The notes: a model not told the origin generated them from the letters alone. 64,000 nt of DNA from Glandiceps talaboti (GCF_964340395.1 NC_135557.1:1776187-1840186), one strand, 5' to 3'; shown: positions 1 through 11,402, counted from the first letter of the stretch. Program-made: numbers and translations.

Positions 1-742
1 TTTGTAAATAGGTGTAAATATTTGCATGATTGTAAAACTATTTGATGAACTACACATTTAAGTATCTATCACGTCAGAGTTTGTTTTGTTTCCAAATTAG
101 TAAATTGTGAATTTTAAATAAAACTTGATTGTACAAATAAGATATTTTTAATGTACAGTCAAAGTGTTTTAAAATTGGATAGGGGGTGATGGTAAATATG
201 GTTTAAAATCTGTTGTTTACAATTTTGAAATGGCAAGTATTTAGTGCATTGTTTTTGGAAATTAATATTCATTTATTTCATACTGATTTTTACCTTATCC
301 ACCCAAACACCTTGAAATGGAAAATTATCAGGTATGTAATGTAATATTAATATTCATTGTAAATTGCTAGCAGATACATCCAAATATGGATGTTTGTATT
401 TGAACACATGAATATTCATTGTACATTGATAGCCCAGCTTTCCAAATATGGATATCTGTGTTTGAATACATGAATGACTATGTTAGACTGCTACTCAACA
501 GCTGTCAGTATTTGAGAACATGAATATTATTGTGTTACTGGGTTTTTAAATGTGACATATCACTTACCTTGTCATCAAATATAAATGTTTTGGAAATGAT
601 AATGTTATCAGGAAAATAGCTTGTTATACAGAAAGTTAGATTTTAATAAAAACATTGAAAAGTCATCTACAATGGATATTTTGTCTTATATTTACATGTT
701 ATGTTTTTAGTTGATATATATATAAGAAGAGATATTGGGTGT

Positions 743-746
<4 letters not shown>
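1..746. other. AT-rich non-coding DNA
   Basis: I see no open frame of useful length and no RNA gene here. The stretch is strongly AT-rich. Apart from the imperfect tandem repeat listed separately (345-535), it holds only scattered short A/T runs. Confidence 0.6.
345..535. repeat. ~62-bp imperfect tandem repeat, about 3 copies
   Basis: The motif 'gaatattcattgta' followed by 'ccaaatatggat' and 'tatttgaacacatgaat' recurs at roughly 62-bp spacing. The copies begin near 348, 410 and 472 and diverge progressively, the third being the most degraded. It is a small local tandem duplication with no coding content. Confidence 0.6.

Positions 747-800
<54 letters not shown>
747..800. repeat. (CT)n microsatellite running into (CA)n
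   Basis: About 23 uninterrupted CT dinucleotides are followed directly by a few CA units. This is ordinary simple-sequence DNA. Confidence 0.97.
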
Positions 801-801
<1 letters not shown>

Positions 802-891
802 AATTGCAATACTTAGATATAATAGTTGCAGGTACTCTTGGTTATCCATGAAGGTATTTAGAGGTAAGTAAAGTGAGAAGAACACATCATC

Positions 892-926
892 TACTCATTT
901 AAGGGAAGTGCTACCTTAAATGAGTA
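892..926. other. Perfect 13-bp inverted repeat (hairpin)
   Basis: The arms 892-904 (tactcatttaagg) and 914-926 (ccttaaatgagta) are perfect reverse complements around a 9-nt loop. There is no U-tract or flanking ORF to suggest a terminator. It may be a mutational palindrome or the core of a small decayed foldback element. Confidence 0.7.
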
Positions 927-1524
927 TGCTAGACATGTGCCATCTTTTATACTAGTTTGTACATGAGTGTTTGCTGGATGTGATAATCTCCCAGAAGATA
1001 AGAGATAAAGCCAACTGTTAATGTAACTAGTCTCTGAGTAATGGTGAGATTAGGGGTGTTTTACTTTAGATAAGAGAAGAATGGACAAGATGTCTTTATT
1101 TAGTCAATTATATACAGCTGGAGGTGGAAACTAGCCACGTTTTTGTGCGATCCAATGATTGATCGATTATTTGATGGAATAATTGATCAATTAAACGAAT
1201 GGTTAATTTTCGTTGATCGATTAAAAATTGCATGCTCACTGCACCCTGTGGATTAACCGATTGACGACCGTTTATTGGAACAAATTTCAGACAACCCACT
1301 ATGTTCAGATAAACAGTGTTCAACTGTACACCATAGTACAGGCAAGGAAGACATTTCTGTAAGTAAAACTTGTCTAAATATGACGATATGTTTTCGTCAT
1401 TTACATTCGTCATATGAGCTCGGTAGAAGTAAGCCTTCTATCCGGCTAGCTGCTCACAGGGACTGTGGGCTGCTACAAATCTTCTCCACATTTGTACAAG
1501 ATTGTCCTAAACTGTGATATTGCA

Positions 1525-1875
1525 ATGGTATATTTTGGTTGTGTAAATCGTCCTGTGTTATCAATGAATACTGAAACTGCACGAAATGCAACTACTTTCC
1601 CGTATGAGAGTCTGCCATCTTTTTTGTTTTTCATGTGCAACATTCTAAAAGTGCCTGTAGTTGGCAAAATGTTTTTACTCTTAAATGCACCCAGTACGTA
1701 CAAGAATGAGTATGAAATCTATATGAAAGATGGAACACCTAGAACAGAAGACATTAATTACATGGTGATTTTGAAAACAAAGATAACTGACGGTGAATTG
1801 CTGAGAAAAAATAAGCTGACAACTTATCAAAAACCTACACCAAGTATAATGATGGATTCACATCTTTGGATCTGA
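1525..1875 (+). CDS. Unrecognised ORF, possibly a decayed fragment
   Basis: From the ATG at 1525 an open frame of about 117 codons runs to a TGA at 1873-1875. The frame is open further upstream but has no ATG there. I recognise no domain. The product would be mixed hydrophobic and polar, with one hydrophobic stretch around residues 30-55 (SLPSFLFFMCNILKVPVVGK) that might be membrane-associated. It lies about 0.5 kb upstream of the capsid-like fragment and could belong to the same decayed element, but nothing in the sequence proves that. It may equally be a chance ORF. Confidence 0.15.
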   Translation: MVYFGCVNRPVLSMNTETARNATTFPYESLPSFLFFMCNILKVPVVGKMFLLLNAPSTYKNEYEIYMKDGTPRTEDINYMVILKTKITDGELLRKNKLTTYQKPTPSIMMDSHLWI

Positions 1876-1907
1876 ATGTGAATCAAAGATACAAAATATT
1901 CAGTTAA

Positions 1908-2108
1908 TACCTGGCCTGGCTGTGCCTGGTCTGTACCTGGCTGTGCCTGGCCTGTGCCTGGTCTGTCCCTGACTGTACCTGGTCTGTACCTGGCTGCGCC
2001 TGGCCTGTCCCTGGCCTGTCCCTGGCCTGTCCCTGACCTGTACCTGGTCTGTCCCTGACCTGTACCTGGTCTGTACCTGGCCTGTAACTGGCCTGTACCT
2101 GTGTTCTG
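1908..2108. repeat. 10-bp minisatellite (cctggcctgt-type)
   Basis: About 20 tandem units of a 10-bp motif, with variants such as cctggtctgt, acctggctgt and ccctgacctg. It reads through as a low-complexity RPGTDQVQ-like peptide on the minus strand, which is an artefact of the repeat. Confidence 0.93.
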
Positions 2109-2159
2109 TACCGACTCATCTTTGATACATTTTCCTTTTTAGCACAACTGAACTGAGGT

Positions 2160-2204
2160 TCAGTAGTGCTATAGGGATCGCCCGGCGTCTGTCTGCCTGT
2201 CTGT

Positions 2205-2236
<32 letters not shown>

Positions 2237-2345
2237 AAACAACTTAAAGTCAAAAACTGCTGAACCGATTACCATGATATTTGGTGGGTCCATTACCTTG
2301 GGTGTCTAAGTGGGAAATTGTTCAAATCAAAATGATCGCATCACA
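2160..2345. repeat. (GT)n and adjacent repeat-like sequence
   Basis: A (GT)n tract at 2202-2236 is followed by a stretch including 'aaccgattaccatgatattt' and 'ggtgggtcc'. It abuts the point where the capsid-like frame begins without a start codon, so it may mark the insertion or rearrangement that truncated that gene. The repeat identity of 2237-2345 is my inference only. Confidence 0.45.
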
Positions 2346-2353
2346 GATGTGTG

Positions 2354-2908
2354 ATTTGGGTCAAAAAATGTGATTTTGAAATTGCTTTTACTACTGGCAA
2401 TAAACCAACAGTTAAAAAAATAGAACCAGGTAATTACAATGTAGAAACATTAACGCAAGCGATTGGTAGAGCAAAATTGATTAATTTTAAGAGAATTTTG
2501 CCAACAGGAAAAACACAGATGGTGCTCGGTGATAATGTTAAAGTAGACTTTTCAAAACCCAAGAATTTTGCGAAAATACTTGGTATTAAAGAGAAAGAAT
2601 ATAGTTTATCGGGTATTAGTCCAAACAAAGCAGATTTTCTTCCTGTGACTGAATACGTAGTTTACTGCGATATTATAGATACACCTACTAATTACATCAA
2701 TGGTAAAAGGTCTAATTATTTACAAATTTTAACGATACAAGACCGGGGTGAAATAGGAGAAGCTGTCACTTATTCATTTCCTGCTAATGTTCCAGTACCC
2801 ATCAAGAAAATGAATATAACTAATCTTCGAATTTGGATAACTAATCAAAATAACGAATCAATAGATTTTAATGGTTGGCCAATTTCATTTCAACTCGAGC
2901 TTACCTAA
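2354..2908 (+). pseudogene. Capsid-like (penton/minor capsid type) protein, 5'-truncated
   Basis: An open frame of about 185 codons ends at TAA 2906-2908. There is no ATG at its 5' end; the first upstream codon options are GTG/ATT, so the true N-terminus is missing. The segment EPGNYNVETLTQAIGRAK near the start and the C-terminal stretch ITNLRIWITNQNNESIDFNG with a final FQLEL strand resemble the uncharacterised single-jelly-roll, penton-like proteins that accompany Polinton and adintovirus polymerases in invertebrate genomes. The frame is free of stops, so decay is recent or incomplete. It converges on the polymerase remnant with a 6-bp gap. An alternative is some other element-borne structural protein. 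The jelly-roll call is from memory of the family and is moderate at best. Confidence 0.45.
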
Positions 2909-2914
2909 AGTTAC

Positions 2915-4735
2915 TTACAGTTTACCTAAAGTAACGTGACCATATGCTAACGTGTTACAATGATCAAGAACATAACGTTTATCATTGAAGCAACTTAAAG
3001 AAGTTTTATTGATTTTGTAACTACCAATCTGGTGATTTATTGATCGTATAGTATTCATGGAATGTTTCATTTGTAAATTTTCAAAAAGTACTGTCTTATA
3101 TTCCTCGTGAGTAATATTCTTTTTTATAACTAACTTTGTTATACCTTTTGCTTTACGTGCGGTAGCAGACTCTGTTATGTAAGAGTACATTTTACTTCGA
3201 AGTCCAATAAATTCAATAATTGGTACACCCGCACACTCGTCTTTGAATTTACCAATTACTTTCTTGTTATAATCAAAGAAATATGGACTTTTTGATGAAT
3301 AATCACTATTGTCAAAAAGATCTTTATCTTTGTAGAAATCTTTATAATAGTCATTAGCTTTAATTTCATACATTAATGAATCTGTATCTGTAAATAATAA
3401 TTTGACTCGTGGTCCATATTTTTCTTTGATATAGTTGTAATGAAAGTCATACATTAAAGTTTTAGACAAATCAAGAATACTCATCCCAACATACAAGGGT
3501 TGATTTAGAGTTAGTCGTTCTTTTTTGTTTTCCACTGCTACTAGACTTTCAGTTATAATTTTTTGCATGACAAACGTTGGTTTAGATACTAATTTTCGCA
3601 TTTGTTTTTCTGTTATACATAATTTTATATTACGATGCTTACGTACATTCATCATAGTTCGTCCAAATACAGAGTTATTCATTAGTTTGAAGAAATCTTT
3701 TTCGAAGGCATTTCTTGCTTTCTTTCTTTTTTCCATGTTAAATAAGATGTATTGTGACATCCACTTTGATTGGTTAAACTCAATGGCTCTATGGATTTTA
3801 GTGACTTTTAAACCGAGTGATAAATATTGTTTTAAGTTTTGAAATTGAAGTATATAATTCCTTTTTGGTTTCAGAGTTGTAGTTAATTTCTCTATATTTC
3901 CACATTTGATATTAAATAAGTCACATATCTTTTTGTTATGCGGAGATAACATGTCTTCAGTAATACATAGTCTCTCAGGTGCTAAAGGATAGTCATTGTG
4001 AAGATCATGCAACTCATTAGGATATTCAAGATCAACTTCAAGGATTAATCCATGGTCACTTTCATTGGTGTACAAGCGAATCTATATCAACCCATTTAAA
4101 TCCATGTGTTGGTAAAGATTGGGTCATTGCCCAACCATAGAGATTATTAGCATCTAAATACATAATGTACTTTGTTTCCTGAGTTGGATCATAATCTTTC
4201 ATGTATGGATTGTTTGTCTTTGCATGACCAGCGGATATATAAGAAATACCTCCACGAAGACCTTTTTCTATGAAGAGATGCATATCTATATCCGTTAATA
4301 GTTCGAGATTAATTTTAGTCATTTTTAAACACGCATCCCAGGATAAACCAGGAAACTGAAATAATGACAGGGATCGAGGTTATAGTATACATTACATGTC
4401 TTTCGGAAATTTTCAAATACATCAGTTCATAAAAGTACATCAGTTTTAAGATATAGATCATGATAATCACCCATCGTTTGCATATTAAAATGCTTCCAAA
4501 TATCTTGTACATGTTTCATCGTTTTCAGTCATACATAAAGGTTTGTTAAAATGTTGTTGTTTTATATTATTACAATATTCGACTTCTGATAACATCATTT
4601 CCATAAATATCTTAGATGCATTTGGTCCTCTGTAAATAACACTTTCTTTACTGAATGTGTCATCGTAACAACAGACTAATTTATATCCAAAACTACATAC
4701 TTCGTGCTTTTGATAATGATGTGTGAATATTGTGA
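2915..4735 (-). pseudogene. Family B DNA polymerase remnant (Polinton-like)
   Basis: This would be the replicative polymerase of the element. The best piece is the 386-codon frame 2915-4075. It contains a motif B-like KLMNNSVFGRTMMNVRKH and a motif C-like FTDTDSLMYEI with the catalytic Asp pair, then a C-terminal GLRSKMYSYI. The next piece upstream (4062-4322) carries motif A, YLDANNLYGWAMTQ. The two frames overlap at 4062-4075, so a frameshift separates them. A second frame change lies near 4340-4355, where SWDACLK moves out of frame with the preceding residues. Further upstream, at about 4517-4735, another piece (with HFNKPLCMT) joins directly to a region that normally lies much further along, implying an internal deletion near 4515. 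With frameshifts and a deletion it cannot make an active enzyme. The polymerase call is firm; the exact parent family is less so. Confidence 0.85.
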
Positions 4736-5675
4736 TGGACGTAGTTCTATGACGCAGTGATCATGGCGCCCTCTGGAGAGGCAACATAACAATACAGTGT
4801 TATTTTTAGAATGCTACATGTACAATGTTCCAAAGTCACTGTACGATCTACAAGTGACCTACTCGCATGTTTTGTACCTTCAAAAATCATAGTTTCATGT
4901 GAGATTTTTCATATTACCTTTTTGTTTGGTCGATGTTCGTTTTCAGATTTCTCAGTTTCACTTTCGTGAAGAAAACATACCCGTCGTAAAACGGCCTGGG
5001 CTAAGAGAAAGACGCACAGGCTAAGCATGTCACATACATCATTCGATTTGTTATTAAATTCTACACAGATGAAGCCCTGCAACGTAAAATCTGTCCACGC
5101 AATGATATTCAACTATATCTCTGAACATGTAACCTTGTTTGTTTTTAGAAATTAAGTGCAATTACTCTTGACTACTGTAGGTTTTACTGGCTCGTTTTCC
5201 GTCCATATGCAAGTAAAATGTGATCAAAATGCACCATGCTAAAAATCACCGCACAGTTAATAACTGTATGAAAATTCACGAAATTTGACCACGGCCTTTA
5301 TTTTTGCCGATAAAGTCAAATGACAGTCAAACTTTCAAGGCAATTTTTACTTTCGACTTTCGATAATTCAGTTTTAGTCATCATTGATCAGCTAGGAGTT
5401 ATAATTTCTATGCGATGTTTTAAAAATAATAAACACAATTGGCCCATGTATTTTCCAGATATAAATTTCATCTCATGTGATTTTCTTGTTGCTTGTTTAT
5501 GTGTAACCATGTTTTTCATCAAAGAACATTTCACTTTACGTATATTTTTTTGTGTCGAAAATGTCACTTGGATAAGTCACGATGCACTCTGTGATCAATC
5601 GATAAAAATGTTGTAATTCTTTCCGAACATTTGCTGGAATTTAAACTTCTCAGAGAGCCTTACTCATAATAATAA
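4736..5675. other. No gene recognised
   Basis: Short frames exist (about 5320-5616 on the plus strand and 4909-5112 on the minus strand), but they have no recognisable domain and no codon pattern distinguishing them from background. I see no promoter or RNA structure that I would defend. Confidence 0.5.
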
Positions 5676-5697
5676 ACACACACACACAGACACACAG

Positions 5698-5732
<35 letters not shown>

Positions 5733-5735
5733 CAG
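5676..5735. repeat. (CA)n microsatellite with CAGA interruptions
   Basis: A CA-dinucleotide run is interrupted by 'caga' and one 'cgca'. Simple-sequence DNA. Confidence 0.97.
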
Positions 5736-5739
5736 ACTT

Positions 5740-6437
5740 CATTACTATATTAAAACCTTCCTTACGGAAGGTAAAATGTGCTCACACCCCCACCCCCACC
5801 CTTACTCGCTATCATGGGGATGCTGTTTCTGCCCCAAATCAAGATTTAAAGAGAAAATCTTGCTGGCTAAGCATTTCCAAGTACAACATTACAGCCCAGT
5901 GTGAGACCTTTTTTTTGCAAAGTCCACATCTATTTGTAGCGAAATCTCCCACTGTTATGTATGGACGCTGAAGTTGATTGCCATTGTTATTTCAATGTAG
6001 TGTACTATACAATTTTACTCTAGAATGCGGGAAGTGCATGGGAAGAGGGATACACATATTAAAATATGTGTAGGGGGAGGCTACGAAAATTCGAGAGTCT
6101 GTTTTTGGGGTGGAGGGCACAACAATTTTTAAGAGCAGGAGGGAGGGGGGGGGGGCTCCAAAAAAAAATTGAACAAAATATTTTCTCCTTCCCCCCCACT
6201 GTGACCGCATCCTAACAATGTATCTTAGCAGTGCTGTAAACAGGCTAGGGTTATTTACACGTATTATTTTCCTGTTGTCAATGAATGGTTCAATTGTTAA
6301 GGTTCAAAATTAGCGAATGTAATTTAGCATATGAGTAAATTTGCGTATTTTATCACGCGACCTCTAAAACAGGCTAAGAACGTTTAATTGTTTTCATCAC
6401 CCAGTATTATATCCCCTCACACCTGATCTGATCTACT
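5740..6437. other. Non-coding stretch with C-rich and G-rich tracts
   Basis: Contains (C4-5A)n at about 5787-5802 and a purine/G-rich tract at about 6070-6200 (listed separately). The remainder shows no gene. Confidence 0.5.
6068..6200. repeat. G-rich degenerate repeat, minus-strand copy of the C-tract family
   Basis: G-runs of up to 12 alternate with A-rich spacers such as 'caacaatttttaagagc', and the segment ends in a C-run. Read on the minus strand it resembles the 'tttcaagtacccc' C-tract clusters near 9.0, 11.3, 17.3, 17.7 and 21.1 kb. It is probably a decayed end of the same dispersed repeat. The G-runs could form G-quadruplexes. Confidence 0.4.
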
Positions 6438-6680
6438 ATGACAACTAAACTCAGGATCTCAGAACATAATTTACCAATCAAAAGACTACACAAAGGAATT
6501 CCTCCAGATGAAAGAATATGTCATTTATGTAATGCTAAAACGATTGGTGATGAAATCCATGCTATAATGCATTGTAGCAATACATCTGTAATTCAAACTA
6601 GAAACCAATTTCAAAGAGCAATCGAAATTTATGATGCAAAGTCTTTCAAAATTATCAAAAAGAATATTTCAAAAGCATAA
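6438..6680 (+). pseudogene. LINE reverse transcriptase C-terminal fragment
   Basis: The 80-codon frame contains LRISEHNLPIKR followed by ERICHLC, then a His and a later HC. This is the Cys-Cys-His-Cys pattern seen after the RT domain in non-LTR retrotransposon ORF2 proteins, preceded by the usual 'RLRISxHNLxIE'-like stretch. Everything upstream (endonuclease and RT core) is missing, so this is a heavily 5'-truncated copy. AT-rich sequence to about 6930, ending near 'attaaaagcac', is plausibly its 3' UTR. Confidence 0.7.
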
Positions 6681-6947
6681 TGAGTTCAAATGATGATTTA
6701 TCCCTAATAGCTTTGGAAAATTCTCTAATTAATTATTATTTTTGTATTCAATACTGTAGTTAGTGTTTTATATATGTATATTTATATCTATTATTTTTGT
6801 TTCTATTGTTTCTGTATGTTGTTTTTTTACTTTAGATAATGTATAAGGCAAGTGGAAAGTTCTATGGCTGGATAGCAGGGAGATTGATAGAGACATACAT
6901 GGTCGATAGAAATTAAAAGCACAATTTTGCTGATGTTACCATCATCA

Positions 6948-6950
<3 letters not shown>

Positions 6951-6988
<38 letters not shown>

Positions 6989-7089
6989 GAAGGAAGGATG
7001 GAAGGACATATAGACACAGACAGACAGACAGACAGACATATAGATAGACAGACAGGCAGACAGACAGACAGACAGACACATACATACAT
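6951..7089. repeat. (CA)n, (GAAA/GGAA) and (GACA)n compound microsatellite
   Basis: A CA run (6951-6980) is followed by purine-rich GAAA/GGAA units, then about 15 GACA/GATA tetramers up to 7089. It gives serine/valine-rich and DRQT-type low-complexity frames that are not genes. Confidence 0.95.
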
Positions 7090-7168
7090 AAAACATAAAC
7101 ATGCAATTATGAAACTGGCTGATTATGTGAATTTTAGCTACAAGTATGGCCAAAATTCAGTCAAATTT

Positions 7169-7400
<232 letters not shown>

Positions 7401-8964
7401 TCTATATTTACCCTACATATCTGATTTACCCTACATATAGGATTTACCCTACTATAGGACTTAGCCTACTATAGGACTTAGCCTTCATACCTGATTTACC
7501 TTACAGATCTGATTTACCCTATATATGGGATTTACCCTACATATCTGATTTACTCTACATTTGGGATTTACCCTAAATATAGGATCTACCCTACATATCT
7601 GACTTACCCTACAGATCTGATTTACCCTACTTATCTGATTTACCCTACTTATCTGATTTACACTACATATCTTATTTACCCTACAGATCTGATTTACCCT
7701 ACTTATCTGATTTACACTACATATCTTATTTACCCTACATATAGGATTTACCCTACATATCTCATTTACCCTATATAGTGTACTTACTCTACATATTGGA
7801 ATTATCCAAGATATAGGATATTACTCTATTACTCTACATATCAGATTTACCCTAAATAGACGATTTTCCATACATATACGATTTAATCTACATAACTGAT
7901 TTACCCTACATAACTGATTTACATTACATTTCTGATTTACTCTACATATCAGATTTACCCTAAATAGGGGATTTTCCGTACATATAGGATTTACCCTACA
8001 TATCTGATTTACCCTAAATAGGGGATTTTCCGTACATATAGGATTTACTCTACATATAGGATTTACTCTACATATCAGATTTACCCTAAATAGGGGATTT
8101 TCCGTACATATAGGATTTACTCTACATATAGGATTTACTCTACATATCTGATTTACCGTACATATCTGATTTACCCTATATATAGGATTTACCCTACATA
8201 TCTGATTTACTCTACATTTGGGATTTACCCTACATATCTGATTTACCCTACATATCTGATTTACCCTACTATAGGACTTAGCCTACTATAGGACTTAGCC
8301 TTCATACCTGATTTACCTTACATATCTGATTTACTCTACATATCTGATTTACCCTACATATCTGATTTACCCTACATATCTGATTTACCCTAAATATAGG
8401 ATTTACCCTACATATCTGATTTACCCTACATATCTGATTTACCCTACATATTTGATTTACCCTACTATAGGACTTAGCCTTCATACCTGATTTACCTTAC
8501 ATATCTGATTTACCCTACATATCTGATTTACTCTACATATATGATTTACTCCACATTTCTGATTCATCCAACACATAGAATATTACTGTATTTATCTGAA
8601 TTACCCTACATATCTGATTTACTCTACATATCTGATTTATCCTACTTATCTGATTTACTCTACATATCTCATTTACCCTATATATTGGACTTACTCTACA
8701 TATTGGAATTATCCAAGATATAGAATATTACTCTATTACTCTACATATCCGATTTACTCTACATATATACTCTTACCCTATATATATGATTTACCCTACC
8801 TATCTGATTCATCCAACATATAGAATATTACTCTATTTATCTGATTTACCCTACTTATCTGATTTACACTACATATCTTATTTACCTTACATATATGATT
8901 TACCCTATATATAGGTTTTACCGTACTTATCTCATTTACCCTACATATTGGATTTACTCTACAG
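7401..8964. repeat. 18-bp satellite, block 1
   Basis: Tandem, degenerate 18-bp unit with consensus gatttaccctacatatct. Common variants replace 'catatct' by 'catatag', 'tatatag' or 'cagatct', and insert 'aaataggggattttccgt' units. Since 18 is a multiple of 3, both strands give phantom frames with a six-residue period (RVNQIC on minus, LIYPTY on plus). A segment at 8815-8850, 'atagaatattactctattt' followed by 'atctgatttaccc', is an unoccupied paralogue of the LINE insertion site in block 2/3. Confidence 0.97.
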
Positions 8965-8974
8965 ATTTTTTTGT

Positions 8975-9110
8975 AAAACCCTAATTTTTTTTCAAGTACC
9001 CCTGCCATATTCCAAAAATTTTCAAGTACCCCCCTGCCAAAGCCCCAAATATTTCAAGTACCCCCCCCAATGAATTTTCAAGTACCCCTCACCCGAATAA
9101 ATTTTTTGGG
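8975..9110. repeat. 'tttcaagtacccc' C-tract repeat, 4 copies
   Basis: Four copies of 'tttcaagtaccc' plus a variable C-run lie at about 8990, 9019, 9051 and 9076, spaced 24-32 bp. The cluster sits exactly where satellite block 1 stops. A related cluster (11259-11402) sits where block 2 begins. Confidence 0.8.
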
Positions 9111-9844
9111 GAATACTCTTCCTGTGCGTTAACATTCCATACCAAGTACAAAACTGTACATAATACACTTAATACCAACTTTGTCCATTACATATATAAT
9201 CAATTTGTATATTGTGTGTATATATATACACAAACACCAGTTAAAACAAAATGTTATATTAACTAGTGCATTGTCTTTCCAAAAAACAGCATATACTTTG
9301 AATAACTCTTGTAAAATGATCAGCAGATCAACTGAGTCTTTGTTTTCTGTTCAATATTGTATTAGTACATTATACTAGTAGTGTTACAGTTGAATGTCAT
9401 TTTAGTTGTATTTGCAAATATTGTGATACACATGTTATCTAAAGAGAGTTTTATACTGATGTACGTATTGTTCCAGTTCAGTTTCCTAAATGTGTGCTAA
9501 AAGAAATCAAATTGGTCTAAATAACACTGAAAAAATTCTTCATAAAATGCATTAATTGCCATGTATCCCATTCTTGTTTGATGTAAATTAGTTCAATATA
9601 ATGTCAAAAGAAAATAAATGTATGACTCAAAAATGCCAGCCACATTTCATCTAACAGAATAGGAATCAAGTGATATATATTAGTGGTAATGATAATTAAG
9701 ATGGCCCTTTTATCATAGTAATTGTATATCTTAATGAACCTGGTAATACATTTACCTTGTAAGAGCCTGATTATTGGACTGGTTTTGACGTTAGATTACA
9801 AAGGTGAATGCAGGATTTTAAACAAAGTCTCAGAATGTGTTTAT
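9111..9844. other. AT-rich non-coding stretch
   Basis: I see no recognisable gene, RNA or repeat beyond short A/T runs and a 'tatatatacac' stretch near 9225. Confidence 0.5.
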
Positions 9845-10188
9845 TTAAATTTTTGATTTCCAAGTGGTAGCTCTCCTTGCAGATCTTGTGTATATAAACA
9901 TGGCATTGTCATCATCATCATCAGTTCCAATTTCTCCTTCAACTTCATCAGAGTTGGAACTAGCTGTATCATCATTCTCACTGTCACTGTCATCAGATGA
10001 CAAATCACTCTCACTTTCTTTCTTTAGATTGATACAGCCTCAACTTTGTCTATTTTGTGCATTCCTGCCACAGCTGGAATTTCATAGTTGGAAAGGTACT
10101 TATCAAGTTCTTTCACTTTCAATTTGGAAATGTCACCGTTTCTGGCAAGCGCATCCCAGTCATATTCATCAAATTCAGATATGTTTTA
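9845..10188 (-). pseudogene. Broken remnant: SAP-like motif plus acidic tail
   Basis: On the minus strand, about 10179-10027 encodes a short stretch with DWDALARNGDISKLKVKELD, then KYL and IDKVEAV. This resembles a SAP-type helix-extension-helix motif (a DNA-binding motif), and the frame ends at TAA 10024-10026. In a different frame, about 10036-9845 encodes a very acidic Ser/Asp-rich tail (SSDDSDSENDDTASS, later DDDDDN) ending with TRSARRATTWKSKI and a stop. An upstream in-frame stop near 10186 also truncates it. A frameshift therefore separates the two parts. This domain order (SAP-like, acidic tail, basic TRSxRxxTxW end) is one I associate with uncharacterised transposon-borne proteins of invertebrates. 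The function is not established. A similar acidic tail ending in RSAR occurs at 17.4-17.66 kb. Confidence 0.45.
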
Positions 10189-10346
10189 CAGAGATATGTT
10201 TTAAGCATTCCAAAAATTTTCCACAGTTTGTGCAAACACTACTTTATGAAAATGTTTATTAAGACTATATTGGAGTATTTGCTCATATTGTTTATTATTA
10301 TTATTATTAGACTTTATTTAATCTCGATAGACTGTTGAGCCAGTGG

Positions 10347-10387
10347 CTCTTCTCACACAGTGTCGAGAAGACACTGTGTGAGAAGAG
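10347..10387. other. Perfect 18-bp hairpin with a 5-nt loop
   Basis: Arms 10347-10364 (ctcttctcacacagtgtc) and 10370-10387 are exact reverse complements around the loop 'gagaa'. This is long and flawless for AT-rich decayed DNA. It follows an ATT-repeat stretch (10290-10310). It may be a recent inverted duplication, a palindromic transposon end or a transcribed stem-loop. Confidence 0.85.
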
Positions 10388-11142
10388 TTTCAGTTCACTA
10401 CCTCATTCCTGCCATATATCTTTAGGGTACATGTAACTTTATATTGAGAGTTATGTCAAAGTTTATTTATTTATCTTTATATTTACAAGCAATAGCATAT
10501 TCATGCAAAGTTGAAAAGTATGTGCAAAAAACTTGTTTTACTTTTTCTCTGTTAACTCAGCTTGTGAGATATTGTCTTCTGTTTCACATGTAATAGACAT
10601 TGCCAATATGCTAATTTTAGTTTAGAGTGTGTTATAAAAAGTTTATGTTGAAAATTATAGTCATATCTATAGGAATAAAAAATACCTTGCACAGAAGTTT
10701 TTGATACTTGTCAAGTATGTTTTAGTGCAGGTGCATCTTTTACATTTAACAGGCTGAGATGAACCTTTTCCAACTCTTTTTTTTAACTTCCAAGAGCTGC
10801 AAATGTAAAATGTTGTCTGTCATATTTGTCTGTCATTTAATACTAGTAAGAATTTACATGAAAAAGTTACATATCATTGTGATAACCACAAACCAAAACA
10901 CAGTCATGTCATAAAGAATATTTTCAATACAGTGTAAAGGTAATTTCACACATTAAATGAACCAAATTTCAGTAGATAGTAGTGTACATGAAAGACACTG
11001 GTATTTTCAGACAAAAAACAATCTGTACCACTCAATTCGCCCATTTCAATTTATCATTACATTAACAGTTTATTAAAAGAAAATTAAAATTTGACTGTTT
11101 TTGTTTTTCATTTAACTAACTTGTGAGCAACTGTTGTTTATA
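10388..11142. other. AT-rich non-coding stretch
   Basis: No gene, RNA or repeat seen other than short homopolymer runs. Confidence 0.5.
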
Positions 11143-11144
11143 GC

Positions 11145-11190
<46 letters not shown>
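11143..11190. repeat. (TTG)n microsatellite
   Basis: About 16 uninterrupted TTG triplets. Confidence 0.97.
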
Positions 11191-11258
11191 AAAAAAGGAA
11201 GACCAACATTTTAAAAGCTTATTTTCCCATGTTTGAAAAGTCATGCTGTCAATTTATT

Positions 11259-11402
11259 TTCAGGTACCCCCCCCCCCCTACAACCCATAACATTTTCTCA
11301 GGCAGCCCCCCCCCCCACACACACACTATCCATATATTTTCAAGTCCCCCCCCCCTGTAAAATCTCCCGGAACCCCCCCCTACCCCCCCTCCACCCCCAA
11401 CA
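11259..11402. repeat. C-tract repeat cluster
   Basis: Several C-runs of 7-13 alternate with 'ttttcaggta', 'ttttctcaggcag' and 'ttttcaagt', then 'aaaatctcccggaacccc'. The last is similar to the right end of the inverted-repeat element at 17769-17811. The cluster abuts the left end of satellite block 2. Confidence 0.75.

Larger units (their letters stand above)
2354..4735. mobile_element. Remnant of a Polinton/adintovirus-like element
   Basis: A plus-strand capsid-like fragment and a minus-strand protein-primed-type family B DNA polymerase remnant lie tail to tail only 6 bp apart (stops at 2906-2908 and 2915-2917). These gene types co-occur in Polinton/Maverick and adintovirus-like elements of invertebrates. 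No integrase, ATPase, protease, major capsid or terminal inverted repeats are visible, so this is an internal fragment. The polymerase is frameshifted and internally deleted, and the capsid-like gene lacks its 5' end, so the element is dead. Family assignment rests on motif recognition, not a search. Confidence 0.6.
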
